Positions 1 to 7,471 of a stretch of 10,371 bases of DNA are shown in pieces (position 1 is the stretch's first letter; every line of letters begins with the position of its first letter). A program made the position numbers and the translations under genes. The stretch is from Synura sp. LO234KE (lineage: Eukaryota > Sar > Synurophyceae > Synurales > Mallomonadaceae): the NCBI GenBank assembly GCA_015143735.1, contig VKHC01000650.1, positions 1 through 10,371 on the forward strand, given 5' to 3'. A model generated the notes under the pieces. The model did no database searches and was not told where the DNA came from. It saw only the letters and a list, made by a program, of their open reading frames with translations.

Positions 1-730
1 ATGTTCTAGTGTTTGTTCTCCGCGCGCGTTCCTTTGTCTCGCTGCTAGTAGTTCTTAGATATGTTCATTATGAGCACGCAATAAATATTTTTGTCAAACA
101 TTTTTACAAACCAAAACACCAACGACACGTTATCGTAAGAAAGGAGGTGACCGAGAGCCTACAACAATCACCATCACAACCTCTTGCTTGTTGGGGCTGC
201 TTCTCTTTTTCCTTCTTGTTAGTAGTATTCCACCAGCAGCCAGTCAGCAGTCGATCATATAGTAAGAAGTGATACCAATGCTATCTAGTGTAAATTCTTG
301 CTTACAGATTCTTCGCATGATTAGTTTGTGGTGTTCTGCTTACCGTAAGAGGAAGAGAAACAATTGCGCTCCTCACCAGGGACTCCCAGCAACAACCCCC
401 GGGGGGGGGAGCAAGAATCCTCACCACCACCCTGACTACTAGCTTGCTCATAAGCGCGTATTTGGCAGAAACATGCTCATTAGCATCTACTAAGTTGCAA
501 TTTATCACAAAATAATATAGCTATAATGATTCCACGACAGCTAGTTCAGGAGGACTTTGGTACACAGGACGACAAGCGCACCCAACCTTCGAACGAAAAA
601 CAAATTAACAAGTTTAAAGGATCGGTCGATATCTCATAATATGAACTGCGTGATGATAATTGAGATCAAAAGTAACGGATATGTGAAAATGAAACGTTAA
701 CCATGCAAAATGGGAATGAATACTCGATTT
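1..730 (+). other. Unresolved region with splice-like signals and short open frames
   Basis: No complete gene could be built here. Three GTAAGA motifs resembling 5' splice sites lie near 136, 262 and 343. Good 3' splice-like sites follow them: a long pyrimidine tract ending TTGTTAG at about 222, and CTTGCTTACAG at about 307. A possible last exon starts after AATATAG at 521. In one phase it reads 28 residues to a TAA at 606-608 (it includes GLWYTG). It can be joined in phase to an open stretch at 321-457 across a GT...AG intron at 458-520. Another phase gives a 37-aa ATG frame at 526-639. The frames compete, a run of nine G at 401-409 makes the frame uncertain, and no family is recognisable. 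This may be the 3' part of a plus-strand gene that starts outside the window, or untranslated exons. Confidence 0.25.
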
Positions 731-1176
731 TTACTCCTTCGCTTGGGACTCGGCCGGTTCGGCTACTTTTACTTGGACGGATTCCACAGCTCCAGAGTCA
801 GATACTCCTGAAGTAGAGTTGGAGGCTTCGGTTTCATTCTGCGGTACTGGCTTATAAGTAGCCTCGGAGTAGACTGTGCTAAAAGAGTGATTTTGTTAAG
901 TCACCGAATTTGATTTCGAAAATTGGACGCAGGAACGTACTTTAGAGAATCCAATTCCACAAGGTTCGACGCGTCGGTGGCCGGAAACCAAGGATCTTCA
1001 GTAAACATGAGCAAATCGTATATTAATGTTGTATTCCGAATTCAGATTATGAATACAACTCAATTACCAGCTGATTGTGCAATCGCCAAGCTCACAAAGC
1101 GCTGAGGCGGCATATTGTACTTAAAGCCAGATGCAAAACGAGCCATGCATAATATCAGTAAAGTTGCGAATCTCAT
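731..1176 (-). CDS. Small acidic protein with signal peptide and possible plastid-targeting presequence (3 exons)
   Basis: I assembled this from three exons on the minus strand: 1176-1068, 995-941 and 878-731. They join in phase across introns that begin GTAATT and GTACGT and end CTGAAG and CTTTTAG. The predicted protein is about 103 aa. Residues 1-17 form a signal peptide (MRF, then a hydrophobic core TLLILCMA, ending RFASG), followed by Phe18. Residues 18-36 hold Lys and Arg but no acidic residue. The rest is acidic and rich in Ser, Thr, Glu and Ala, with a DPWFPATD segment around 37-44 and two N-glycosylation-type sequons (NET, NST) near 68-76. ASG|F followed by a basic stretch fits an ASAFAP-type plastid presequence; a secreted protein is the alternative. 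I recognise no family and do not assign a function. The gene is divergent from the coiled-coil gene, with 145 bp between the preferred ATGs. The exon structure is inferred from splice motifs and frame only. Confidence 0.6.
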
Positions 1177-1321
1177 TTTACAGATATTATTATTGAAGCA
1201 AAAGATTTTAGAATCTGTACTGTAACTGTAAGTAAAAATGATCCGAAAGAGCAGCAACCGTCCTCACATTTGCCGTTTCGTTATTTTTGTTATCCGAACA
1301 AACAATATTCAGACTCCATTT
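1177..1321. promoter_or_regulatory. Shared upstream region between two divergent genes
   Basis: This AT-rich interval lies between the ATG of the small targeted protein (minus, 1176) and the preferred ATG of the coiled-coil gene (plus, 1322), so it probably carries both promoters. No clear TATA box or other named element is visible. The plus-strand frame is open upstream to an earlier ATG at 1238. If that ATG is used, the shared region shrinks to 61 bp. Confidence 0.4.
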
Positions 1322-4300
1322 ATGGCGGAACTCATTCAATTGCGGTGGCAACATATTCGTTCGATTGAAACAACTCTTTTGATACAAAATGAAAATATTG
1401 AGCTTAGGCGAATGATATCTCATTACCGTAATGAAATTAAGGACTCCATTCAAGCCAGAAGTTTGAGAGAGATCTTAAGAAAGCTCAACAGCTGGTGCAT
1501 GAAGTATAAATATGAAACTGAGAATTTTAAAGCTTTAACTAAGGTGAAAGTTGCCGAACTTGTAAAGGAGAATGAGGCTTCAATGTTGAGTATTTCATTG
1601 AAGTACTCTGAAATTTTGACTAGACTAAAAAATGAGAAGGACCATTTTAAACACAAAAGTGAAAAACTTGATATTTCTTATAAAGATGCGAAAAAGGAAT
1701 TAGATGCTCTTTCAAGTTATAGGTCAATGGAGCATAGTCGTGTCGAATGTGGGTAACATTCACTGAATCCTCCAGTAACGTTGTTGACATATCTTTATAG
1801 TGGTAACGAAAAGCTTGAGAGAGGAACTAGATGAAGCGAACGAGGATCGGGAAAAACTGAATAAGGAGGTTGAAGGAAAATCTTCCGAATTGAAGTTACT
1901 TAAGGAGATGAACATGACGCTGCAATCTAAATTGCAGGTACATTTCTCTTGTAGAGTTACTCCGTATATGCTACTCGGCTCGTTCTTTGTCTTACCGACT
2001 ATCTGCGCAGGAAACTTCTGATACTTGCCAGAAGCTGCGTCAAAAACTAAAACGAACGATGGATGATCAGGATTCGCTGAACTTACGCTACCGGCTATCA
2101 CATGAGCAAATGGTAAAGGACAAAACAGAAATTGAAGAGGTAGGTTTTATATTAAAAGTTCCTTGTTTCAATTAAATATTTATTTGTGTGTATATTCCTT
2201 CTCTCGTGCGCTTCTGGTCGTGGGAAAAATTATAATTATCTATTTACTGTACTATCAATTGTTTAGCACCGGTCGCAATTATTGGAAGAGAACGCTGCTC
2301 TCAGGAGTTTAGTGGAGGAGCTTAGGGCTGAGGTGAGATTCGGGACGATAATAGCGAGGAAAGTTGAACGGATTTAAGGGAGGAATGTTCTATTCTTCTT
2401 ACAAGCCCAGAAAGCCCACACTCGTACCATCTGACGATAAAATAAAATTTTTATCATATTTCCGCTCGTAAATGTCACCATTTCAATCTGTGCGTTTGTA
2501 CGTTGGGTTTAGATTGACCGCCTGTCCGTCAGCATCCAAGGCACGCGGACAAACTTCGGGAAATTCGTCGAATTGAAGAAAGAGAACGTCGTTCTACAGG
2601 TACTGGTGGGTGGGCGGCTACGGACATTCCGCGCCCTCGCGTCGCGTGTAGTGCACTAGGGATATATCTGTAGCTTCCTCCCTAGGTTCTGGAAGCGGTC
2701 GCCGCCCGACCGCGGAGATGCCATGCGAATTCACAGCGCCTCCCACCCTACACCCTTACCTTCTATGTGCTTCTAGAATAAGGTGTATCATTTGGCGAAG
2801 AAGATTGAGGAAGTCGAGAAGCCCTCAAGGAAAGATAGAGACAGGGAGGGAGACAAGGACAGGGACAGGGACAGGGACAGGGAGGGTAACGGGAGGCGCG
2901 AGTCCGTGGCAGGGCGCGTGATTATGGTGTCACGGGCCACTCCGCCCCCGCCTAAAGCCCCACCGGTCCCCGCCCTGTACACGGAACTGGCGATGTCTTC
3001 TGTCCATAAGTCTCCGGGTACTCTGAGGGACCCGTCGCTGTCTCCAGATGTGGGCGTGGACACCGTCCCGGACGTCGGGACATCCGGTCCTGAGGACGTG
3101 GACGGCACCGCCAGGTACTCCGCACACGCACAGATGTTTCACTCCCTCCCCCGATTCGGAGAGTATCTGGATCCTGCACGTAGATGGAGAGGCCTCGTGC
3201 CGTGGCATGAGCGCTTAGTATATAGACTTGCATCACTCGCATTGTGTGTAACGGAAGTGTCGCATCACTCGCATTATGTGTAACCGAAGTGTCGCATCAC
3301 TCGCATTGTGTGTAACCGAAGTGTCATTGCCGATAGACGCCTGGAGCAGATCCTGACGCCGCGCCAGCTCGTGGTGATCGACAGACTTCAGAAACAGATC
3401 ACTGCAATCATGAAACCGCTGCGCAACCACTTCGACCCGTCCGTCCCACTGCCGGAAGAACAACGACGTGAATTGATACGGAGTACCATACAAGCCCACA
3501 GTATATTAGCGAGGAGTATCCCGAGTGACAGTGTCGGTGACAGCGGTGTAAATGACGACGAGGTGGAGGGGGGGGACGGGGACGGGGACACATTCGGGTC
3601 AGTATCGTTGGGGAGGGAGGACCTGGACATGGGTCCTGGGGAGAAGGGTCCACCAGACTTGGACGGGGGGGTACCGAGGGGAGTCGGGGAGGACAGTGAT
3701 AGGGGTGGAGAGAAGGCCGTGGCGAGAGGCGGGGACTTCATATCCGAGGAGGAGATGATGAGCAAGGACTGGATCCTCTCGAACACGAACACGTTGCCCA
3801 CCCCCTCCACATCGGCGGCGACGGCGAGCAAGGCCGCAGGAGGAAGTCCCGGTCACGCGCCGGGTGGCAGCGTCCACGCGCGCACGGGTCGCTCTCTTCG
3901 ATCTTCACTCATCCAACACACGAACAGCAGTGAGAGCGCAGACAGCTCGTTGTTGGTGAACGTGCGGATCCCCTCCCCGGACCTGAGTGTGACTGTGAGT
4001 GTGGTGGACTCGAAGAGACGGAGGGGCGAGGCGAGCGTGGGGTCCGCGTCCATCACGTCGGCGTCCAGAGATGCGTCGAGTCACAGGGACGGGGGTGACG
4101 GCGGGTCCATCGGGGGAGCGTTCCCTGGGAGTGGATCCGTGTCCAGTGCCATGGTGATGGCCTCAATCAGCAGCGATAGATTGACTAAGGTCAGTTCAAC
4201 TATTAATTTCTCGGGACTCTAGTGAATTCAAAGTGCGCGCTGTATGATGAAGTACAGCACACGACGTTGGATTTTATTTGAGAGGACCTTCGTGTAAATG

Positions 4301-4768
4301 TAAAGCTCGTTAGGTCTTCCTCGACATGTGTACTCCTTAGAGATATACGTTGCATTACGACGGCCGAATCACTCTGCTTTGCAACCAACCGTGTCTCTGC
4401 CACACTCTGCATCTCGACAGGAGGCTATGTCTAAGAGCACCACTGTTCCCAAGACCTCGTCATGGAGGCAGTCGGACGGCGGTGCGGGGGCATTAGGGGC
4501 GGGGGTAAGCGTGGGCGGAATAGCGCTGAGAGGCGGGAATGGCGGCGATGTTGATGGCCGCGATAGAAGGGGCCAACGGACCCTATCGTTTGGAAATAAC
4601 ATGGTGGCGGGGGTGTCCCTGGGAGGTGGTGGTAGTGCAGTGGCGGCGGAAGAGCGTTACCGTGAGGAGCAACGTGGTGTTGGCCAGGGGGCGCTGCGCC
4701 CCGAGGTGCCGCTGATGGGGAGGCACACCAGGGAGTTCCTTAGAAAGGCGAGGAAGATAGAGATCTAG
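1322..4768 (+). CDS. Multi-exon coiled-coil protein with a long disordered C-terminal half (about 794 aa)
   Basis: Eight exons join in phase: 1322-1748, 1801-1937, 2011-2139, 2267-2332, 2513-2599, 2777-3114, 3337-4189 and 4421-4768. Exons 1-6 (about residues 1-280) are Leu-, Glu- and Lys-rich heptad sequence typical of a coiled coil. Then come a charged KDRDRDRDRE patch, a Pro-rich linker, a short helical block in exon 7 (RRLEQILTPRQLVVIDRL), long Gly/Ser/Asp-rich low-complexity sequence, and a basic end (REFLRKARKIEI). A scaffold, tether or cytoskeletal role is possible but unproven. The IQGT...F..LKKEN stretch in exon 5 faintly recalls taxilins, not enough to name it. Uncertain points: the start (1238 is an in-frame alternative), the exon 1/2 junction (1753/1815 also fits), the exon 6/7 junction (donor 3218 with acceptor near 3345 also fits), and the reading of 1456-1543. 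Exon 1 has A/T-ending codons while exons 6-8 are G/C-rich. Confidence 0.7.
2857..2883 (+). repeat. GGACAG hexamer microsatellite inside exon 6
   Basis: About 4.5 perfect tandem copies of GGACAG lie in frame in exon 6 of the coiled-coil gene. They encode the alternating Asp-Arg run in KDRDRDRDRE. Six bases is a multiple of three, so copy-number change would lengthen or shorten the charged patch without breaking the frame. The Ser-Leu repeat readable on the opposite strand is only its antisense shadow. Confidence 0.85.
3230..3325 (+). repeat. Three tandem copies of a 32-bp repeat, probably intronic
   Basis: Three head-to-tail copies lie at 3230-3261, 3262-3293 and 3294-3325, each starting GCATCACTCGCATT and ending GAAGTGTC. 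They differ from one another by only one or two bases. Each contains TGTGTAAC, and since 32 is not a multiple of three the array cannot stay open in one frame. It lies in the inferred intron 3115-3336 of the coiled-coil gene, ending 11 bp before its likely 3' splice site (CCGATAG at 3330-3336). Confidence 0.9.
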
Positions 4769-5150
4769 ACGATTGGTAGGAGCCAGAGAGGCGTTCTTAT
4801 CGTGATGGGCGGAAATATCTTATCAAATCGAGACTACTCCTTCCAATGGCTAAATATTTTTGTGTGTTCCGAATTTTAGAATGTTCGTTTAAGAGTGTAG
4901 TAGGTGCGTCTTATAAATATGAATACTGAAATATTATTTGGCGACATCTTTATTACTGGGAAGTAATACCAGTCCTCCGGAGGCAGTCAGTAAGTCGAAG
5001 ATAATCGAAGTCTTCTGAATCCTGCGACAGCCCAGAGAGGTGGAGAGCTCCGGCCGAGTGGTGACTGATGCACTCGGAGCCCGACTGTCGTGTTAGTCAC
5101 CCACCACATCCCCAGGAGTTAAACAAATAGCGGTAATCGACATACGGGCC
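4769..5150. other. Intergenic region with a cluster of inverted repeats
   Basis: No gene is supported here. The stretch downstream of the coiled-coil gene is plain AT-rich sequence to about 4950. After that several inverted repeats follow closely: TATTACT/AGTAATA around a GGGA loop (4951-4968); the 10-bp palindrome CCTCCGGAGG (4974-4983); an outer CGACAG/CTGTCG pair (5025-5030 with 5085-5090) enclosing CCGAGTG/CACTCGG (5054-5060 with 5071-5077); and a competing GGTGACT/AGTCACC pair (5060-5066 with 5095-5101). This could be a transcribed structured RNA, the 3' UTR of the coiled-coil gene, or fold-back DNA. No known RNA family was recognised. Confidence 0.45.
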
Positions 5151-5227
5151 GGTGATTATTCTTAGCACGAGGGCTACGGGCCGTATGGTCTCCGCCTGCT
5201 GTAGACCTCGTGCTAAGCTAGGTGATT
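5151..5227. repeat. 57-nt near-perfect hairpin flanked symmetrically by 7-bp direct repeats
   Basis: A perfect 12-bp inverted repeat, CTTAGCACGAGG (5161-5172) with CCTCGTGCTAAG (5206-5217), continues inward past one mismatch with CTAC/GTAG, leaving a loop of about 23 nt. Three bases outside each arm is the same heptamer, GGTGATT (5151-5157 and 5221-5227). Terminal inverted repeats inside a short direct duplication are the signature of a tiny non-autonomous insertion such as a MITE remnant. A structured RNA or microRNA-like precursor is the alternative. A run of nine C follows at 5229-5237. One copy alone cannot decide between these. Confidence 0.5.
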
Positions 5228-5259
5228 TCCCCCCCCCTCGAAAATCAAATAGCTAGTAA

Positions 5260-5670
5260 ATTATTCCCACAAGAAAAAAGCAGTTCGAAAATAGTGTAGT
5301 CAGGCCAGGAAATGACGCGCCTGTTGTACCTAACCACTCTCTTCTCCTAACAAGAATAAATTATGAAATCTTTACAGCACATTTTCCTGTGGCTCTAATT
5401 CTTTTAATCATGTGCGAGTATTGCATTGCTGCCGCGGAAGCAAACAAGGGAGAGTGGGGGGGTGCGCGTTTTAAAACGCCTGCTTTGAATCGATTGGTAA
5501 GTATAAAATGTTCATTAATCGCCAGAGTACCTGCTTATAGTTTACAAACACCGAAGGATAAAAATGGACAGTCCAAGATAAAACAAAACAAGGATAATAC
5601 CTCCACCCTTCTTCAAGCTTACAACTTCCCGAACAACGGCAAGAGTGGGAAACGCGACTCGTACGCATAA
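5260..5670 (+). other. Open reading frame without a good start; possible exon
   Basis: One plus-strand frame is open for about 136 codons, ending TAA at 5668-5670. The first in-frame ATG is at 5410, in the middle of a hydrophobic stretch (VALILLIMCEYCIAAAEA) that resembles a signal peptide. An ATG at 5363 opens another frame (MKSLQHIFLWL) that would run into the same hydrophobic segment if one base were gained or lost. A consensus 5' splice site, TTG|GTAAGT, occurs at 5497 and a matching CTTATAG at about 5540; splicing there gives a much shorter end (FTNTEG). The C-terminal part is Lys- and Asn-rich. It may be a real small secreted protein with an unseen first exon, a broken gene, or chance. 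No family is recognised. Confidence 0.25.
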
Positions 5671-5673
5671 GCA

Positions 5674-5679
5674 TTTATT
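5674..5679 (-). terminator. Putative polyadenylation signal of the methionine aminopeptidase gene
   Basis: AATAAA on the minus strand (TTTATT on the plus strand) lies about 90 nt after the methionine aminopeptidase stop codon at 5770, a plausible distance for a eukaryotic poly(A) signal. Only the motif and its position support this. Confidence 0.4.
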
Positions 5680-5769
5680 CATGCTGTTACACAAGAAAGT
5701 GCGTGGCGATAGTTTTCAAATATGTTGAGAAGATAGTTTTCCGAAGTGGCAGTGTTCGGGGGCAGTACT

Positions 5770-6855
5770 CTATTCCCAAGAGTATTTAGGCGAAGATGCG
5801 GATTTCTGCGTTAATATATCAACTCCCGTCTCCGTTATCAGCAGCGTATGTTCGAATTGCGCCGATGGAAGCCCGTCCGTCGTAGTCGCGGTCCATTTGT
5901 CCGGCCACATCACATACTCTGCCGACCCTAAACAAATCATGGGCTCGATTGTGAAGGTGTGTCCAGGCGCCATGATTCCTAACCTTTGACTATTGCGGTA
6001 GTGAAGTATATTTGGGGTTGTATGAAATATACGGCCTATACCGTGACCACAAAAAGCACGTACACTTTTGTAGCCCTTGGGTATGATAATATCCTCGATA
6101 ATCCCTCCAATCTCATTGTACTTCGCCCCTGGTCTACAGTATGCTATCGCGGCATTTAGAGATTCATATGTGGTTTTAACAAGGTCTCTTGTTTTTTCAG
6201 GTACGTTCCCTATAAATATTGTTTCAGAGCAATCTCCATGCACTCCATCGAAGTAAACAGTCACGTCAATATTTATTATATCTCCATCCATTAACTCGGT
6301 GGTGTCAGGTATTCCGTGACAAATAACTTCATTTATTGACGTACAACATGAGCGAGGGAATCCATTGTAGTTTAGGGGCGACGGGTACGAGTTCCTTTTT
6401 ATGGTTTCTTCATAAACGACCAGATCGATGTCTCTGGTCGTTACTCCAACCTTCGCGGCACGTATTCCTGCATCAAGAACTTCTCTAGCTATTCTTCCAG
6501 CAACTCGCATCCTGTCAATATCATCTTTCGTTTGAGGAATAATTTCCCAAGGGTAACCAGTAGTTTTTGCTTTTGGAATCCCATCCACTGCGTAATCCGG
6601 CAATTTTATAGCTGGGGGTATTTCGAATTTCTTCTTTTCAAGAATTCCCGGTTTCAACCGACCAGTGTAATTGAATCCATCTGATTTTTTTACTGAACCA
6701 AAGCCACGACCCATATTTAAGTCGGTGCGTGTAGCGAATCTATTTATGGGACACTTAAATGAAAAATAAGGCAAAGTATGAAACGAACGACCGTTGGAAC
6801 AAAAATAAATGATCAAAATTATGCATGAATAAATTGAACAGAACATCATTGACAA
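5770..6855 (-). CDS. MAP1: Type I methionine aminopeptidase, probably plastid- or organelle-targeted
   Basis: This intron-less 361-aa protein removes the initiator Met from new proteins, a metal-dependent M24-family reaction. All catalytic residues of type I enzymes are visible: His180 (ICHG), metal ligands Asp197 (NIDV), Asp208 (HGDC), His271 (GHGIG), Glu304 (TIEPM) and Glu335 (FEH), plus His278 (FHTTP). The catalytic domain spans about residues 105-350. Residues 1-22 form a hydrophobic signal peptide (CIILIIYF core). Residues 23-44 then hold Arg, Lys, His, Ser and aromatics with no acidic residue, as in a bipartite plastid presequence; a Met at 48 could start a shorter form. The RLKPG...IPP...PDY linker is typical of organellar MAP1 enzymes. 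An ER/secretory or mitochondrial location is less likely but not excluded. Codons are A/T-rich, unlike the SAHH-like gene nearby. Its 5' end faces the COA5 gene. Confidence 0.95.
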   Translation of the reverse strand: MSMMFCSIYSCIILIIYFCSNGRSFHTLPYFSFKCPINRFATRTDLNMGRGFGSVKKSDGFNYTGRLKPGILEKKKFEIPPAIKLPDYAVDGIPKAKTTGYPWEIIPQTKDDIDRMRVAGRIAREVLDAGIRAAKVGVTTRDIDLVVYEETIKRNSYPSPLNYNGFPRSCCTSINEVICHGIPDTTELMDGDIINIDVTVYFDGVHGDCSETIFIGNVPEKTRDLVKTTYESLNAAIAYCRPGAKYNEIGGIIEDIIIPKGYKSVRAFCGHGIGRIFHTTPNILHYRNSQRLGIMAPGHTFTIEPMICLGSAEYVMWPDKWTATTTDGLPSAQFEHTLLITETGVDILTQKSASSPKYSWE

Positions 6856-7130
6856 TTGTCCTGCTGAGATAGACTTCTCTAAATTTTAATAATTGTAGAT
6901 TTAAGAGCGCACAGGAGCGCATTCAAAAAAAGTGTCCATAAATTCGAAGATTTCGTTTAATAATCTCTAACTCTTTATTCATATTTATAGATATTGTTGT
7001 AAGTGGAACCAGCAATCTAGGAGTTTAAAACACTCTAGAAGACCGCGCGAAGCAAAAAAGCGCAAGCTCATATGCTTTTTGAAAATTGTTTTTCTTTGAG
7101 TGCTCGACCGCTCTCGGGAAAACTACAAAT
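6856..7130. promoter_or_regulatory. 275-bp divergent promoter region between the aminopeptidase and COA5 genes
   Basis: This AT-rich spacer separates the two divergent start codons (6855 minus, 7131 plus) and should contain both promoters. Visible elements are the palindrome GACAATTGTC at 6851-6860, which overlaps the minus-strand start, and two GAGCGCA copies around 6906-6920. No TATA box can be assigned with confidence. Confidence 0.5.
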
Positions 7131-7459
7131 ATGGTAAGACTAGAAATAAATTTCAGGAAATAACTACATTCCGCTCACGGAACGATTTTTAGGGAAAGTC
7201 CTGTAAAGAGGCGGCGGAATCACTCATTGAATGCATAAAGAAAACTGATTGTGTTCTCAATGGCTCTAATATTAAGACTTGCCTGAAAGATAAAATTGCG
7301 ATTCAAGATTGCCAGGTACGTGACAATCGACAAGTACCAAATCATTTCCGATTTCGTTTATTTCATTTTAATAATTAGGACTTGAGGGTTGCGTACTATC
7401 TATGCCGACGAAGTGGACTTGACATGAGAACAAGAATATCGGGACCCAAGGCGTACTAA
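7131..7459 (+). CDS. COA5: COA5/PET191-like cytochrome c oxidase assembly factor (3 exons, twin CX9C)
   Basis: Three exons give a 68-aa protein: 7131-7133 (the ATG alone), 7193-7315 and 7379-7459. The introns start GTAAGA and GTACGT and end TTTTTAG and AATTAG, and all junctions are phase 0. The protein starts MGKSCKEAAESL and ends LDMRTRISGPKAY, close to the conserved ends of Pet191/COA5. Cysteines lie at 5, 15, 21, 31, 41 and 51. Cys5-X9-Cys15 and Cys41-X9-Cys51 are the twin CX9C pairs that form disulfides in the mitochondrial intermembrane space (Mia40 import route in well-studied eukaryotes). The family is needed for complex IV assembly. Length and architecture match the family. No N-terminal presequence is expected. 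The exons are too short for simple ORF calling. Confidence 0.93.
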
Positions 7460-7465
7460 ACTTTG

Positions 7466-7471
7466 AATAAA
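7466..7471 (+). terminator. Putative polyadenylation signal of COA5
   Basis: AATAAA begins 7 nt after the COA5 stop codon. A very short 3' UTR is implied if it is used. The motif alone is weak evidence in AT-rich sequence. Confidence 0.35.

Noticed and set aside
141-150. AAGGAGGTGA, a perfect bacterial Shine-Dalgarno sequence
   Set aside because: The window is eukaryotic nuclear DNA with spliceosomal-type introns, and no bacterial-style gene starts at the right distance. It is treated as chance.
2788-3108. Minus-strand frame with a Ser-Leu repeat
   Set aside because: It is the antisense of the GGACAG microsatellite in a well-supported plus-strand exon.
3228-3326. 32-bp repeats considered as a CRISPR array
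   Set aside because: The copies are directly adjacent with no spacers, and the context is a eukaryotic intron.
3388-3831. Minus-strand Pro/Ser-rich 147-codon frame
   Set aside because: It is antisense to exon 7 of the coiled-coil gene, which has in-phase splice junctions on both sides.
5047-5105. tRNA-like sequence: CGGCCGAGTGG resembles a pol III A box and GTTAGTCACC a weak B box
   Set aside because: No acceptor stem, anticodon arm or T stem can be formed around them, and the B box lacks the invariant TTCGA core.
5471-5674. Minus-strand 67-codon frame upstream of the aminopeptidase poly(A) motif
   Set aside because: No recognisable motif, a Cys/Ser-rich random-looking composition, and it overlaps the probable 3' end of another transcript.
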